Virus record (IMG/VR): IMGVR_UViG_3300035670_000384
Coordinates: 1-45,702 of that record
Strand: one strand, 5' to 3'
From: a virus
DNA length: 45,702 nt
The notes under the pieces are model-generated. The model did not search any database and was not told the DNA's origin. It was given only the letters and a program-made list of their open reading frames with translations. A program made the position numbers and the translations under genes. This document shows, in pieces, positions 14,317 to 21,637 of the stretch (position 1 is the stretch's first letter; each line of letters starts with the position of its first letter).

Positions 14317-14605
14317 TCTTTTTAGTCTTTTTCTTTACAACTTTATTACCTTTACCAACAGTCCACCCCTCGTTTTTAGTAAGCACATACCACCCGCACA
14401 CATCGCATTTTCTTAAAAATACTCCCGGAGTTAGCATCCCCATCATATCCGCCTCCGTAAAGGTAGGCGCTGCAACAACATGCTCGCTACAAGGCTGATC
14501 TTGCCTTTTAATTTTTGCCTCCTTGATGACATGCTTTACAAAAGCCTTATCATCCTTTTTATTCTTTTTTTTAGTAATCCATTGCAATAAGTTTTTTATA
14601 TTCAT
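14285..14605 (-). CDS. Lys-rich protein with a Cys motif (106 aa)
   Basis: From the ATG at 14605 (an in-frame upstream ATG at 14665 lies further inside the previous gene). The start reads KNLLQWITKKKNKKDDK; the middle has a CDVCG motif in a tryptophan-rich segment; the tail is Lys-rich and basic, suggesting nucleic-acid contact. Only three Cys are present, so a full zinc finger is uncertain. Overlaps both neighbours. Confidence 0.45.
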   Translation of the reverse strand: MNIKNLLQWITKKKNKKDDKAFVKHVIKEAKIKRQDQPCSEHVVAAPTFTEADMMGMLTPGVFLRKCDVCGWYVLTKNEGWTVGKGNKVVKKKTKKNGKVSKNKRS

Positions 14606-15092
14606 TGTAATAACAATCTGTTTTGTAAACACTCCAGGCACCGTATCCTTGTGAAAGCCATACATTATAGGCTAGCTCCACATTCTTTTCAGGATTAAAT
14701 ACTTGGCTAGGAGCATAACTATGTACTGAATTTATCTGTAATAAACCACCACTCCACGAGCCGTTTGGTTCTAGTTTTATGGCTTCCGGGTTTAGCCTGC
14801 TTTCGCAAGTAGCAATAGCAATCATTACAGGGTAATCCCACTCGTAGCGGTCTTTACAGATGTACTTTGTAACATCACCAACGCAATACATATTCTTGTT
14901 ATCGGCAGTTTGCCAGCTAACAACCGGGCTTAATACCGTCATTTCAGAATATGCTTGCACTGTATTTTTGTTTGCAAAGTACAGGTATAATGAAACTGCT
15001 AGGGCTAGAGCAATTAAAACTGCTGCCACGCATCTTTTAATTTGTTTTTTTAGCCTTAGCACTTGTTTGTATTTTTTAGTTCGCTTATCCAC
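14571..15092 (-). CDS. Membrane-anchored lytic transglycosylase/lysozyme-like protein
   Basis: 173 aa from GTG at 15092, with GGAGGTGA 8 nt upstream. A basic cytoplasmic end is followed by one membrane helix (about residues 22-40), then an extracytoplasmic lysozyme-like domain: catalytic Glu in IATCESRLNP (about residue 98), GLLQINS, and the closing NVELAYNVW...GYGAWS typical of goose-type/SLT folds. It cleaves peptidoglycan glycan strands. Its place in the early operon, far from the lysis cassette, suggests a role other than burst, such as local wall opening or superinfection effects. Confidence 0.75.
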   Translation of the reverse strand: MDKRTKKYKQVLRLKKQIKRCVAAVLIALALAVSLYLYFANKNTVQAYSEMTVLSPVVSWQTADNKNMYCVGDVTKYICKDRYEWDYPVMIAIATCESRLNPEAIKLEPNGSWSGGLLQINSVHSYAPSQVFNPEKNVELAYNVWLSQGYGAWSVYKTDCYYNEYKKLIAMDY

Positions 15093-15553
15093 TCTGTATC
15101 ACCTCCTTTTGCTATTGGTAAACTGAAATACTGATTGCCGTCATTGGCAAATGCTTCCAAAGTTAAATTAGTCATCATAGCTTGTAAATCTCCCGGCTTA
15201 TAAAATGCCGGGGTAGAATCCTTAAAACAAAAAACATAATATAGGCGGTCTTGCCCTTGACAAAACATATCCTCAAACATCCGGGCATATAAAAAATCAT
15301 TTAGCTTTAGTTTGTTAGTACCTTTGACATGAAAATATATTGCGTAGTCTCTTTTTGTTAAAACATAATCGGGCAGCGACCTCAAAAAAGGTGCAACACT
15401 CCAAAAGCAAGGTACTTTATTGCCTTTTTCATCAAAACCCATTCTTTTAATGTTATGTTTATTTTTCTGCATAAATTTTTCAAATAACTCCTCCGCTAAA
15501 TTTGCCACTGAATTTCGTACTGCAAAGGAATTTAGGGCAGTATCAGGCCTCAC
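15056..15553 (-). CDS. Putative nuclease-like protein of early operon (165 aa)
   Basis: GTG start at 15553 overlaps the upstream TGA (GTGA). A PDY...D...YFHVKGT segment (about residues 61-79) resembles the PD-(D/E)xK core with the last Lys in HVKG, followed by helices. The fold is my inference from this pattern; it could instead be a replication accessory protein. It ends 36 nt inside the transglycosylase gene. Confidence 0.45.
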   Translation of the reverse strand: MRPDTALNSFAVRNSVANLAEELFEKFMQKNKHNIKRMGFDEKGNKVPCFWSVAPFLRSLPDYVLTKRDYAIYFHVKGTNKLKLNDFLYARMFEDMFCQGQDRLYYVFCFKDSTPAFYKPGDLQAMMTNLTLEAFANDGNQYFSLPIAKGGDTEWISELKNTNKC

Positions 15554-16458
15554 GCTATCAAATCCTCCCCGAAAAATTGTAATACTTCCTCTGTTTTAGC
15601 CGGGCAATTCTGATCTTTAAACTGCAAGGTATCCTCGTCAAGATATAAGTCTCTAATATCGCCCTGCATTCCCCGCCTTGCCTTTAATACTCTAAAAAAT
15701 GTCTTGCCCCTGCCCTCCTTGGTGGAATGACCGGCAGTTCTAACCATTGCCCAAACATCCGTGGCGTACTGCGTAATCCCACTAGAGCCTTTTAAATCGT
15801 CAATAGTCGGTACTCGGTATTTAACTACATGCACATCCTCGATATCTTCAATCCATGTACCGCCACCGCTTTGGCTTTTTCTAACATGATGGCAAATAAT
15901 TATTGAGGTATTTAGTTTTTGTGCCAGTTCTTTAAACTTCTTTGTTGTATCGGTTTGCATCCTGATTACCTCAACTTCCGGTATACCTGTTTCAAATGCT
16001 TGCAACGGATCAATAGCCACCACATCAGCTTGTGACCCTCTTATCAAATTAATAATGTTCCAAGTGATATCCTGCTTATTCGTGTAGGACAGCTCATAAA
16101 GTTGCTCATGATTGAATAAATTTATTTTGCCGGATATTTCCTCCCACTTTCTATGGGCATCCTCGTTGTTTGTCTTGTCCATAAAGTATTCTCTTGTAAG
16201 CCCGTACCAGATCATTAAAAATCTTTGTGCCATAAGCTCCGCACCGTTTTCCAAGTCAAAATAGGCAACCCTAACTCCGCTTTTTGCCAACTTGATTAAA
16301 ATATTCATTAACAGCAAAGACTTGCCCATGCCCGTAGCGCCGGCAAGGATAATTAATGACTGCCTTTTAATCCCGCCAATAAGTGAATCAAGGCTCGGAT
16401 AACCTGTAAGGATGCCCTGCTGATATTTGCTGTCAAATAAATGATCTATTAATTCCAC
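15550..16458 (-). CDS. DnaB/RepA-type replicative ATPase
   Basis: 302 aa RecA-fold ATPase: Walker A GATGMGKS (about residues 40-47), acidic switch FDLENG, Walker B VVAIDPLQ (about residues 144-151), a sensor segment SIIICHHVRK, and GSSGITQYATDVW near the C-terminus as in DnaB C-terminal/RepA-like helicases. It lacks the DnaB N-terminal domain. It would unwind phage DNA at replication forks together with the DnaD-like protein encoded just upstream, whose stop it overlaps by 10 nt. Confidence 0.8.
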   Translation of the reverse strand: MELIDHLFDSKYQQGILTGYPSLDSLIGGIKRQSLIILAGATGMGKSLLLMNILIKLAKSGVRVAYFDLENGAELMAQRFLMIWYGLTREYFMDKTNNEDAHRKWEEISGKINLFNHEQLYELSYTNKQDITWNIINLIRGSQADVVAIDPLQAFETGIPEVEVIRMQTDTTKKFKELAQKLNTSIIICHHVRKSQSGGGTWIEDIEDVHVVKYRVPTIDDLKGSSGITQYATDVWAMVRTAGHSTKEGRGKTFFRVLKARRGMQGDIRDLYLDEDTLQFKDQNCPAKTEEVLQFFGEDLIA

Positions 16459-17090
16459 GGTCGTATTACATCCCCCTGTTTTAACTTGCCCTCATCCACT
16501 CGCCTGCGTATCCAATTACGGAGGGCGGCTTTCATATCCTTGTAGTGTTCGCCACCTTTTTTTGCAGACTCCCAATCGATAATATCCTCGTAAACCCTTT
16601 TAACTTGAGATACATCTATTAAGAAGTATTTGGCTAATTCTTGATAATCATTCTCTGATATATCTCTCTTAGTATTCTTATCTTTCTTATCTTTCTTACT
16701 ATGTTTCAACTCGCTTTCAACTCGCTTTTTACTCGCTTTCAACTCGCTTTCAACTTTGCTTTCAACTCCTTGATACCTTGTCCAGTTTTTGACTGTAATG
16801 ACGGTAAAAGAGAAGTTGCTTTGCTTTTCAATCATGTTTTCAGAAATTAGATAATCAATGATATAACTGACCGTACCCGTAGATAACCCGTAATAGTCTG
16901 CTATGCTTTTTATGCTTGTGAGCAGCGATCCTCTATTGATAACTGTTCTTTTGTTATTCCATATAAACTCTGTATTTGTAGGATTGGCATTTAGTAGCAG
17001 ATACTCCCACACCGCTTTGTAATTAGGCTTACGGTCAAGCGGGTTGTCTTGTACTTTTCTATAAAGTTTTATCCAGCCTTGTTTTAGCAT
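16449..17090 (-). CDS. DnaD-like replication initiator (replisome organizer)
   Basis: 213 aa. The N-terminal winged helix (WIKLYRKVQDNPLDRKPNYK, then SIADYYGLSTGTVSYIIDYL as the recognition helices) is typical of phage replisome organizers. It is followed by a charged linker with repeated VESELK units and a DnaD-like C-terminal helical end (YQELAKYF...YEDIIDW). It would mark the origin and load the helicase encoded next. The upstream 82 bp contains two perfect hairpins and no Shine-Dalgarno. Confidence 0.75.
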   Translation of the reverse strand: MLKQGWIKLYRKVQDNPLDRKPNYKAVWEYLLLNANPTNTEFIWNNKRTVINRGSLLTSIKSIADYYGLSTGTVSYIIDYLISENMIEKQSNFSFTVITVKNWTRYQGVESKVESELKASKKRVESELKHSKKDKKDKNTKRDISENDYQELAKYFLIDVSQVKRVYEDIIDWESAKKGGEHYKDMKAALRNWIRRRVDEGKLKQGDVIRPWN

Positions 17091-17099
17091 AGGAGCAGA

Positions 17100-17141
17100 T
17101 TAGCCTTTAAATTATTGGCTAACTTATGAGGGCAAGCGCCC
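17100..17141. promoter_or_regulatory. Two hairpins before the replication initiator
   Basis: TTAGCC/GGCTAA around an 11-nt loop (17100-17122) and GGGC-AAGC-GCCC (17130-17141) in the 82-bp gap between the ssDNA-binding protein and the initiator genes. Not followed by a T-tract, so control of translation or an initiator-binding site are options. Confidence 0.4.
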
Positions 17142-17172
17142 GAAGTTTCTTACCCCCATAATTAGACAACGA

Positions 17173-17775
17173 TTATTTTTCTACTTCTCCGTCAAGTGTT
17201 TCTAAAACATCCTCAAGTTCAACTTCGATTACCTCGTCATCATCTTCGTCTACTTCGACTGCACCGGCAAAAGGATCAGCGCCTCTGTATAAAGCATTTA
17301 GATCAATTCCTGCATCTTTATAATCTTGTGCAATTTCCTTTGCTATCGGCTCTTTTGGTGATGGTATAACGACATAGGAGGTATCCTTACCATCCCCTTT
17401 TCTAACAATAGTTACATCGTAGGCTTTCAAATCTCCGTATTTTTCATTATCCTCATAGCCCTGTAACGGTTCTTGAATTTGTTTTTGTGTTATTTCCATG
17501 ATTTGTAGTGCCTCATCTTGATAGTTCCAAACAACAACTGCCCAAAAATGTACAGCCTTGTTCTTATCTCTTTTCCACACATCTTTTGGTACATCACGCC
17601 ACTCTTTCACTCTTTCGGGTTTAAAGCCATCCGGAGTTTGATCGAACCACACAAAACCGGTTACGACATCCGACATGAATCTAAAAGTATTATCACCATG
17701 CGGTAGCTTGGATGGTTTTATGTATCTGTTTGCACCGGGATTTTTTGGTATTTTATAACCTTTTGGTAACGCCAT
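17173..17775 (-). CDS. Single-stranded DNA-binding protein (phage type)
   Basis: 200 aa from ATG 17775, which follows a strong GGAGGTGA (a longer in-frame start at 17889 would overlap the upstream gene). A basic N-terminus with PKGYKIPKNPGANRYIKPSK is followed by a beta-rich core (FRFMSDVVTGFVWFD), a Cys-less body, and a very acidic C-terminal tail with about 14 Asp/Glu, the hallmark of phage SSBs that recruit partners by the tail. Directly upstream of the initiator and helicase genes. Confidence 0.65.
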   Translation of the reverse strand: MALPKGYKIPKNPGANRYIKPSKLPHGDNTFRFMSDVVTGFVWFDQTPDGFKPERVKEWRDVPKDVWKRDKNKAVHFWAVVVWNYQDEALQIMEITQKQIQEPLQGYEDNEKYGDLKAYDVTIVRKGDGKDTSYVVIPSPKEPIAKEIAQDYKDAGIDLNALYRGADPFAGAVEVDEDDDEVIEVELEDVLETLDGEVEK

Positions 17776-17779
17776 TTTC

Positions 17780-18163
17780 CTATTCACCTCCTTTTCTTTT
17801 GACAAAACTTTGTATGTACCCGCTTGGGTATCTTTGTTGTAAGGCTTTACTTCCGTAATGCCTAAATTTAATTGCATATTCAAAGTCAATCCTTTTCTTT
17901 TTTAGCTCTTTTAAAACATCGGTTAAATCTTCGTCCTTGTCTAATTTATTTTTAATAACAGTCTCCAAAAAGAAACCATCTGCATACATGGCATATTTTT
18001 CACCTACTTTTTTTGCTAAGGATTTTAATATTTCTCTGTGGGTAATTCTGCCTGTTCCCTCTTTTTCTATCTCATCCCGGCACATCCAATACTCCTCCCA
18101 TGTAAGCCAACCTTTTGTGAAAGCATCGTGAATTTTATTTATACGGGCAAGATTGGGCATCAT
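17780..18163 (-). CDS. Hypothetical early protein (127 aa)
   Basis: Helical, Lys/Glu-rich protein (HDAFTKGWLTWEEYWMCRDEIEKEG). The C-terminal KRKGGE codons form the SSB gene's ribosome-binding site, and the TAG stop is 4 nt before that start. The first codons overlap the HTH gene (TATGATG-type junction). No family recognised. Confidence 0.55.
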   Translation of the reverse strand: MMPNLARINKIHDAFTKGWLTWEEYWMCRDEIEKEGTGRITHREILKSLAKKVGEKYAMYADGFFLETVIKNKLDKDEDLTDVLKELKKKRIDFEYAIKFRHYGSKALQQRYPSGYIQSFVKRKGGE

Positions 18164-18378
18164 AGAGACATATCACCTTTTAAGAGCTTGTTTTGGACAG
18201 TCTTAACAACTTTATAGACTCTTTGACGAGATATGTTATATTCTTTTGCTATTTGATTGGCTGATTTTTTAGAAGTATCTTTATATCCGGTAAATTTTAA
18301 GTAGATATCCCTGTTTTTATTTGTTTCAAAATTATATGTTCTTGACTTTTTACTTTTTTGTAGTAAATTAAAATACAT
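18160..18378 (-). CDS. Helix-turn-helix regulator, first gene of early operon
   Basis: 72 aa from ATG 18378; a longer frame from 18444 would read through the attP/tRNA sequence and is unlikely. KSANQIAKEYNISRQRVYKVVKTV near the C-terminus is a sigma-region-4/LuxR-like helix-turn-helix, the N-terminus is basic. The start lies directly after the attP terminator hairpin. As the first gene after attP it may control early transcription or the lysis/lysogeny choice. Confidence 0.6.
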   Translation of the reverse strand: MYFNLLQKSKKSRTYNFETNKNRDIYLKFTGYKDTSKKSANQIAKEYNISRQRVYKVVKTVQNKLLKGDMSL

Positions 18379-18404
18379 AAAGACCTGTTCGCAGGTCTTT
18401 TTTT
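18379..18404 (+). terminator. Bidirectional terminator beside attP
   Basis: AAAGACCTG-TTCG-CAGGTCTTT with a following T-run on the plus strand; on the minus strand TTT follows the stem. In a prophage it would terminate the restored host tRNA; in the free phage it lies in the early operon leader. Confidence 0.7.
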
Positions 18405-18416
18405 GCCTACATTTTA

Positions 18417-18455
18417 TGGTGGGGAGGGTGGGAGTCGAACCCACATCTCCGTAGG
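18417..18455 (-). other. attP core: 3' part of a tRNA gene
   Basis: Sense minus: variable-arm end, T-arm stem CCCAC/GTGGG with the TTCGA-type loop, 3' acceptor strand, discriminator A and encoded CCA (18417-18419). No 5' tRNA half is present, so this is an attachment site that restores a host tRNA on integration. The long variable arm suggests a class II tRNA (Tyr, Ser or Leu). It is 100 bp from the integrase start. Confidence 0.85.
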
Positions 18456-18487
18456 AAAAAGACCTTGAAAAGTAAATATACTAGAAA

Positions 18488-18515
18488 ATTATAGCACATC
18501 CGATACCCCTGTCAA
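18488..18515 (-). promoter_or_regulatory. Consensus promoter reading through attP into early operon
   Basis: TTGACA (18510-18515), 16 bp, TATAAT (18488-18493); start near 18481. Transcripts run through the tRNA fragment and hairpin into 18378-11340. It is on the integrase side of attP. Confidence 0.75.
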
Positions 18516-18556
18516 TAGGTTTACACTTTCCAAAATTTTCGATAACATGAAGGGTC

Positions 18557-19504
18557 ATGTCCGTGAGCCTATCATTTGCACAGTGGCTCTTTTCACAAGG
18601 TAGACATAAGAATACGGTTGCGCTTCACCTTAAAAAGTTAAGGGTCATAAAGAGAAAATTAAATAAAATAAATTACTCAAACTGCCTAAAAATGATAAGC
18701 TCCATGAAAGAGGGCGGATATTCCAATGCTACAATTAATCACTATGTCGGCACTATGCGTTTATACGGCGTATATAAGAATATCCCGGAGTTAAATAATC
18801 TAAAATTTTTTTCTAAAAAAAGTGCATTAAAAGGCACACTAAGCGATGAGGAGATAGAGAATTTTATTAACCTTCCTAGACCTCCAAATATAAATAAGGA
18901 TTGTTGGGAATTGTTTTCTCTGTGGTTGGAGGTCTTAGCGTACACCGGCTGTAGACCGGGAGAGGCGGCAAATCTTACTATAAATGATATAGACTTTGGT
19001 AGAAATGTTATTATTTTTAAATATACAAAAACCGATGAGCCTAGAGTAGTGGGCATAGCTCCCAGACTTGCAGAGCATTTAAAAGAGCATGTAAGTAAGT
19101 GTGAAAACTATTTATTTTTAACAAAGCAAGGACAAGTTTATTCAGATCATAGCTGGTTACATAGATTTAATAACAGAAAAAAGATTTTAGGCATTAAAAG
19201 AAATAATATTACCCCTATGAGTTTTAGGCACAGCTTTGCAACAAGAATGTTAGAAAAGGATGTCAATATTTATAAGGTTGCAAAGATACTTGGCCATGAT
19301 ATAAAAATGACACAGCAATATGAACATCTGACTGTAGAAGATGTAAAGACTGCTATGAATAAACACCCTTTAATTAAAAAACAAATAAAATTTTCAAAAC
19401 AAGAAGTTATAAAAATACTATCCGAGGTTTTAAATGATATAGGTCTAGTGTATGAAACTAAATTAAAAAATGAGCATGTCTTACTAAAGATTAGATGCCC
19501 TTAA
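18557..19504 (+). CDS. int: Tyrosine-family site-specific integrase
   Basis: 315 aa. A SAM-like core-binding N-terminus is followed by the catalytic domain: Arg in YTGCRPGEA (about residue 133), Lys in KYTKTDEPR, Arg in MSFRHSFAT, His in KILGHDIKMT and the nucleophile Tyr in QQYEHL (about residue 256). The usual first His of the H-x-x-R motif is Met here. It integrates phage DNA at the tRNA-derived site 100 bp upstream. The ATG follows AAGGG at very short spacing; a GTG two codons later is an alternative. Confidence 0.92.
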   Translation: MSVSLSFAQWLFSQGRHKNTVALHLKKLRVIKRKLNKINYSNCLKMISSMKEGGYSNATINHYVGTMRLYGVYKNIPELNNLKFFSKKSALKGTLSDEEIENFINLPRPPNINKDCWELFSLWLEVLAYTGCRPGEAANLTINDIDFGRNVIIFKYTKTDEPRVVGIAPRLAEHLKEHVSKCENYLFLTKQGQVYSDHSWLHRFNNRKKILGIKRNNITPMSFRHSFATRMLEKDVNIYKVAKILGHDIKMTQQYEHLTVEDVKTAMNKHPLIKKQIKFSKQEVIKILSEVLNDIGLVYETKLKNEHVLLKIRCP

Positions 19505-19631
19505 TTTATAAATAACGGTTCATAAACTATGTTGACACCTGTATTAGTAGTATCCTTAGTCAACTTCTTAAAAAAAGTGTCTTAAAATCAATCCTAGCGT
19601 GTCTGGAATATATATGTTGCTATAACAACAA

Positions 19632-19658
19632 AAAAAGGCTGTAAAAAACAGCCTTTTT
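19632..19658 (+). terminator. Integrase terminator (bidirectional)
   Basis: A-run, GGCTG, 7-nt loop, CAGCC and a T-run; symmetrical enough to work in both directions. Confidence 0.8.
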
Positions 19659-19751
19659 AAGGGTTGTGGGCAGTATAATAACAAATTCCAAAAAAGTACA
19701 AGTAGTTAAACTGCTCAATGAGTTAAAATGTTAAACTGCATCCTAAACCAA

Positions 19752-19776
19752 TCTAAATTTAACAAGTAAATTTAGA
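19752..19776. repeat. Inverted repeat TCTAAATTTA / TAAATTTAGA
   Basis: Perfect 10-bp arms separated by 5 bp; size and symmetry suit an operator for a dimeric protein. Confidence 0.6.
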
Positions 19777-19801
19777 AAAATCTAACTAAAATAGTTGCAT
19801 A

Positions 19802-19869
19802 CTACAGGGCTTATAAGTTGCGCTCCCTGTAGGATACCCCTCAATCAAAATTTATAAATAATTGAGGGG
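19802..19869 (-). terminator. Tandem hairpins at the end of the late transcript
   Basis: CTACAGGG/CCCTGTAG (19802-19809/19825-19832) and CCCCTCAAT/ATTGAGGGG (19837-19845/19861-19869), both perfect, directly after the phosphoesterase stop. There is no clear T-tract, so they may stabilise the mRNA end rather than terminate. Confidence 0.45.
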
Positions 19870-19879
19870 AGTGTGTCTT

Positions 19880-20743
19880 TTAAAAGTCATCTTTTTTATG
19901 GACATAGAATGGGATCATTTCGTAGATCACTTTAGCCAATCCTGACTTGTCCTCTTGAATGGTTACAATCAATCCGGCTACAAAGCTATGCAGACCTTTG
20001 GCACGCATGTATGGGGTTGATGCTTGGAATGCGGGCATTTGCACTGTTTCGACATTACGATAACCGGGGATTATATTTGGATTGTGGTAGTGTCCAAGGA
20101 ATAACAGATGTGGTTTTTCTCCTCCGGGTAATGCCTCTACAAGTTTTTGGCTTTTGTAGCTGACTGCATAAGCGTTTCCCGAAGTTCCATGCGCGAGCAT
20201 TATTTTGATGTTGCCCAGCATGTAGTAAGCCACATCATCACCGATATATACCATGTCTGTGCGTTGCTGGCATATTGCCATCACTATGTTATAACCATCC
20301 GTCTTGATAAACGACTGATCGTGATTACCAGAAATTACATAGGTAGTAATTCCTTTTCTTTTTGGATAGTTATTTACAACATAGTCTCTTTGAGCATCTG
20401 CACCTTGAGCAAACATTTCATAAACCTGCCCACGATACATCTTACCGTTCCCCTCTGTTAAATCGCCCACATGCAGTACTAGGGGAATGCGTCTTTTGGC
20501 GCATATTGAATAGAATGTATTAAGGTGGGTTATTTGCTGGTATTTTGAGCCAAGGTGGGTATCTGCCACAACTGCAAAGGTATATTTTGCACCGGTCCAG
20601 CGAGATAAGTCCCCGATAAAGGTTTGCCCTCTGCGGGTTTCAGGTGTTCTTGCTACATAATACCCTCTTTGCTGAATCTCTTTTAAAATTTCAGAGATCG
20701 GGGTATCAGTAAGATTCACAACAGTTTCCTGTTTCTTACTCAT
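19880..20743 (-). CDS. Calcineurin-like metallophosphoesterase
   Basis: 287 aa with all metal-binding motifs in order: ADTHLG (about residue 61), HVGDLTEG (about 92), GNHD (about 140), LAHG (about 184) and GHYHNP (about 217). The family hydrolyses phosphodiesters or phosphomonoesters (nucleic acid ends, cyclic nucleotides, nucleotides). AAGGAGG precedes the ATG. Last gene of the late strand, after the lysis cassette; its precise substrate cannot be told. Confidence 0.85.
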   Translation of the reverse strand: MSKKQETVVNLTDTPISEILKEIQQRGYYVARTPETRRGQTFIGDLSRWTGAKYTFAVVADTHLGSKYQQITHLNTFYSICAKRRIPLVLHVGDLTEGNGKMYRGQVYEMFAQGADAQRDYVVNNYPKRKGITTYVISGNHDQSFIKTDGYNIVMAICQQRTDMVYIGDDVAYYMLGNIKIMLAHGTSGNAYAVSYKSQKLVEALPGGEKPHLLFLGHYHNPNIIPGYRNVETVQMPAFQASTPYMRAKGLHSFVAGLIVTIQEDKSGLAKVIYEMIPFYVHKKDDF

Positions 20744-20760
20744 TTTAGCCTCCTTGATTA

Positions 20761-20943
20761 TTAGATTCGGGTAATCACCTCTTTTATTGATCTGCTTAAT
20801 ATGATGTAGTTATCTTCGATATCTTCCTCATATTCCAATATCTGCTCGGCTAAATCCTGTGGATCACTTGCGTAAAAACACATGGTATGAGGAATAATCC
20901 CGCAATCTGCACATAGTATAAACTTTACATGGTAGCATCTCAT
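20761..20943 (-). CDS. Hypothetical protein (60 aa)
   Basis: Acidic protein with Cys/His near the start (CYHVKFILCADC) and a helical acidic middle. AGGAGGATACC precedes the ATG. The same ribosome-binding segment precedes the 70-aa gene upstream. Function unknown. Confidence 0.55.
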   Translation of the reverse strand: MRCYHVKFILCADCGIIPHTMCFYASDPQDLAEQILEYEEDIEDNYIILSRSIKEVITRI

Positions 20944-20952
20944 GGTATCCTC

Positions 20953-21147
20953 CTACTCGATCAGCACTTCTCTTAACGAGGTAAAGTGCAATGACCAGCC
21001 CTCCTTGAGTAGATCATTTATTACTGCGTCAATCTTGCATCTTGTTTCTCCCAAGGTAGGGGCAGATACGGTTACGGTTATTGTGGTTGATTTCTTTTCC
21101 CCATCTTTAAGCGTTACAAGCCATTTGGTAGTTGTCTTTACGGTCAT
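20953..21147 (-). CDS. Hypothetical protein (64 aa)
   Basis: Thr/Lys-rich, beta-looking start (TTTKWLVTLKDGEKKSTTIT) followed by a helix. Overlaps the upstream 70-aa gene by 4 nt and is preceded by GGAG. Function unknown. Confidence 0.55.
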   Translation of the reverse strand: MTVKTTTKWLVTLKDGEKKSTTITVTVSAPTLGETRCKIDAVINDLLKEGWSLHFTSLREVLIE

Positions 21148-21356
21148 TTTTTGTCTCCATAAAGCCTATCATTGTCAAAGATTATGGTTTCCGATAAAAC
21201 TACTTTGCAGTCTTCTTCCTTTAGAGCCTTTGTAATTGCTTCGCTATCCGTCAAATACTGGATAAAAGCCATAACTCTGCCGGCATGACCTCTTTCAGAA
21301 ACCAAGGACTTTACAACCCCCTTTGAGTTTTTGTAAATTACTTCCCACCGCCACAC
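21144..21356 (-). CDS. Hypothetical protein (70 aa)
   Basis: GTG start with AAAAGGAGGATACC in front. Short alpha/beta protein (WRWEVIYKNSKGVVKSL). Lies after the terminator of the lysis cassette, so this trio of small genes plus the phosphoesterase may be expressed separately from the lysis genes. Function unknown. Confidence 0.55.
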   Translation of the reverse strand: MWRWEVIYKNSKGVVKSLVSERGHAGRVMAFIQYLTDSEAITKALKEEDCKVVLSETIIFDNDRLYGDKK

Positions 21357-21409
21357 GGTATCCTCCTTTTAACTGCCTATTCTGTTGTCAAAGAACTATA
21401 AAAGACACA

Positions 21410-21428
21410 AGGCTGGTATGCCCAGCCT
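21410..21428 (-). terminator. Hairpin after holin gene
   Basis: AGGCTGG, 5-nt loop, CCAGCCT, followed on the minus strand by TGTGTCTTTTAT. Separates the lysis cassette from the downstream small genes. Confidence 0.6.
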
Positions 21429-21436
21429 CCTATCTT

Positions 21437-21631
21437 CTATTCACATATTTTTCTAATTGCTGATCTTATTCCAAAAGCTGATATAGCACCGCCAATGGCT
21501 ATCATAGCCTCAAATACGCCCTGATCTATAACTTTTATTGCTTTTAGACCTCCTGCTATAAAAATAATTGCGCCGCCTATGTAGGTCTTTTTGCCATCTA
21601 AAAAGTTGACAATTTTACTATAAATTTTCAC
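21437..21631 (-). CDS. Holin candidate (64 aa)
   Basis: After a short basic start (FLDGKKTYIGGA) there are two hydrophobic helices (about residues 17-30 and 38-54) separated by a short turn, and a basic C-terminus (IRSAIRKICE): the layout of small two-helix holins. It lies 6 nt downstream of the endolysin. It would form membrane lesions that release or activate the endolysin. Confidence 0.6.
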   Translation of the reverse strand: MKIYSKIVNFLDGKKTYIGGAIIFIAGGLKAIKVIDQGVFEAMIAIGGAISAFGIRSAIRKICE

Positions 21632-21637
21632 TAAAAT

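Larger units (their letters stand above)
19505..19879. other. Non-coding region between integrase and phosphoesterase
   Basis: 375 bp with no gene. It holds the integrase terminator (19632-19658), two direct copies of GTTAAACTGC (about 19706 and 19730), a 10-bp inverted repeat with a 5-nt gap (19752-19776) and two long hairpins at the 3' end of the convergent phosphoesterase gene. The repeats could be binding sites for integrase or excision factors. Confidence 0.6.

Noticed and set aside
18417-18455. Possible complete tRNA gene
   Set aside because: Only the T-arm, 3' acceptor and CCA are present; no matching 5' acceptor, D-arm or anticodon arm lies upstream. It is an attP remnant.
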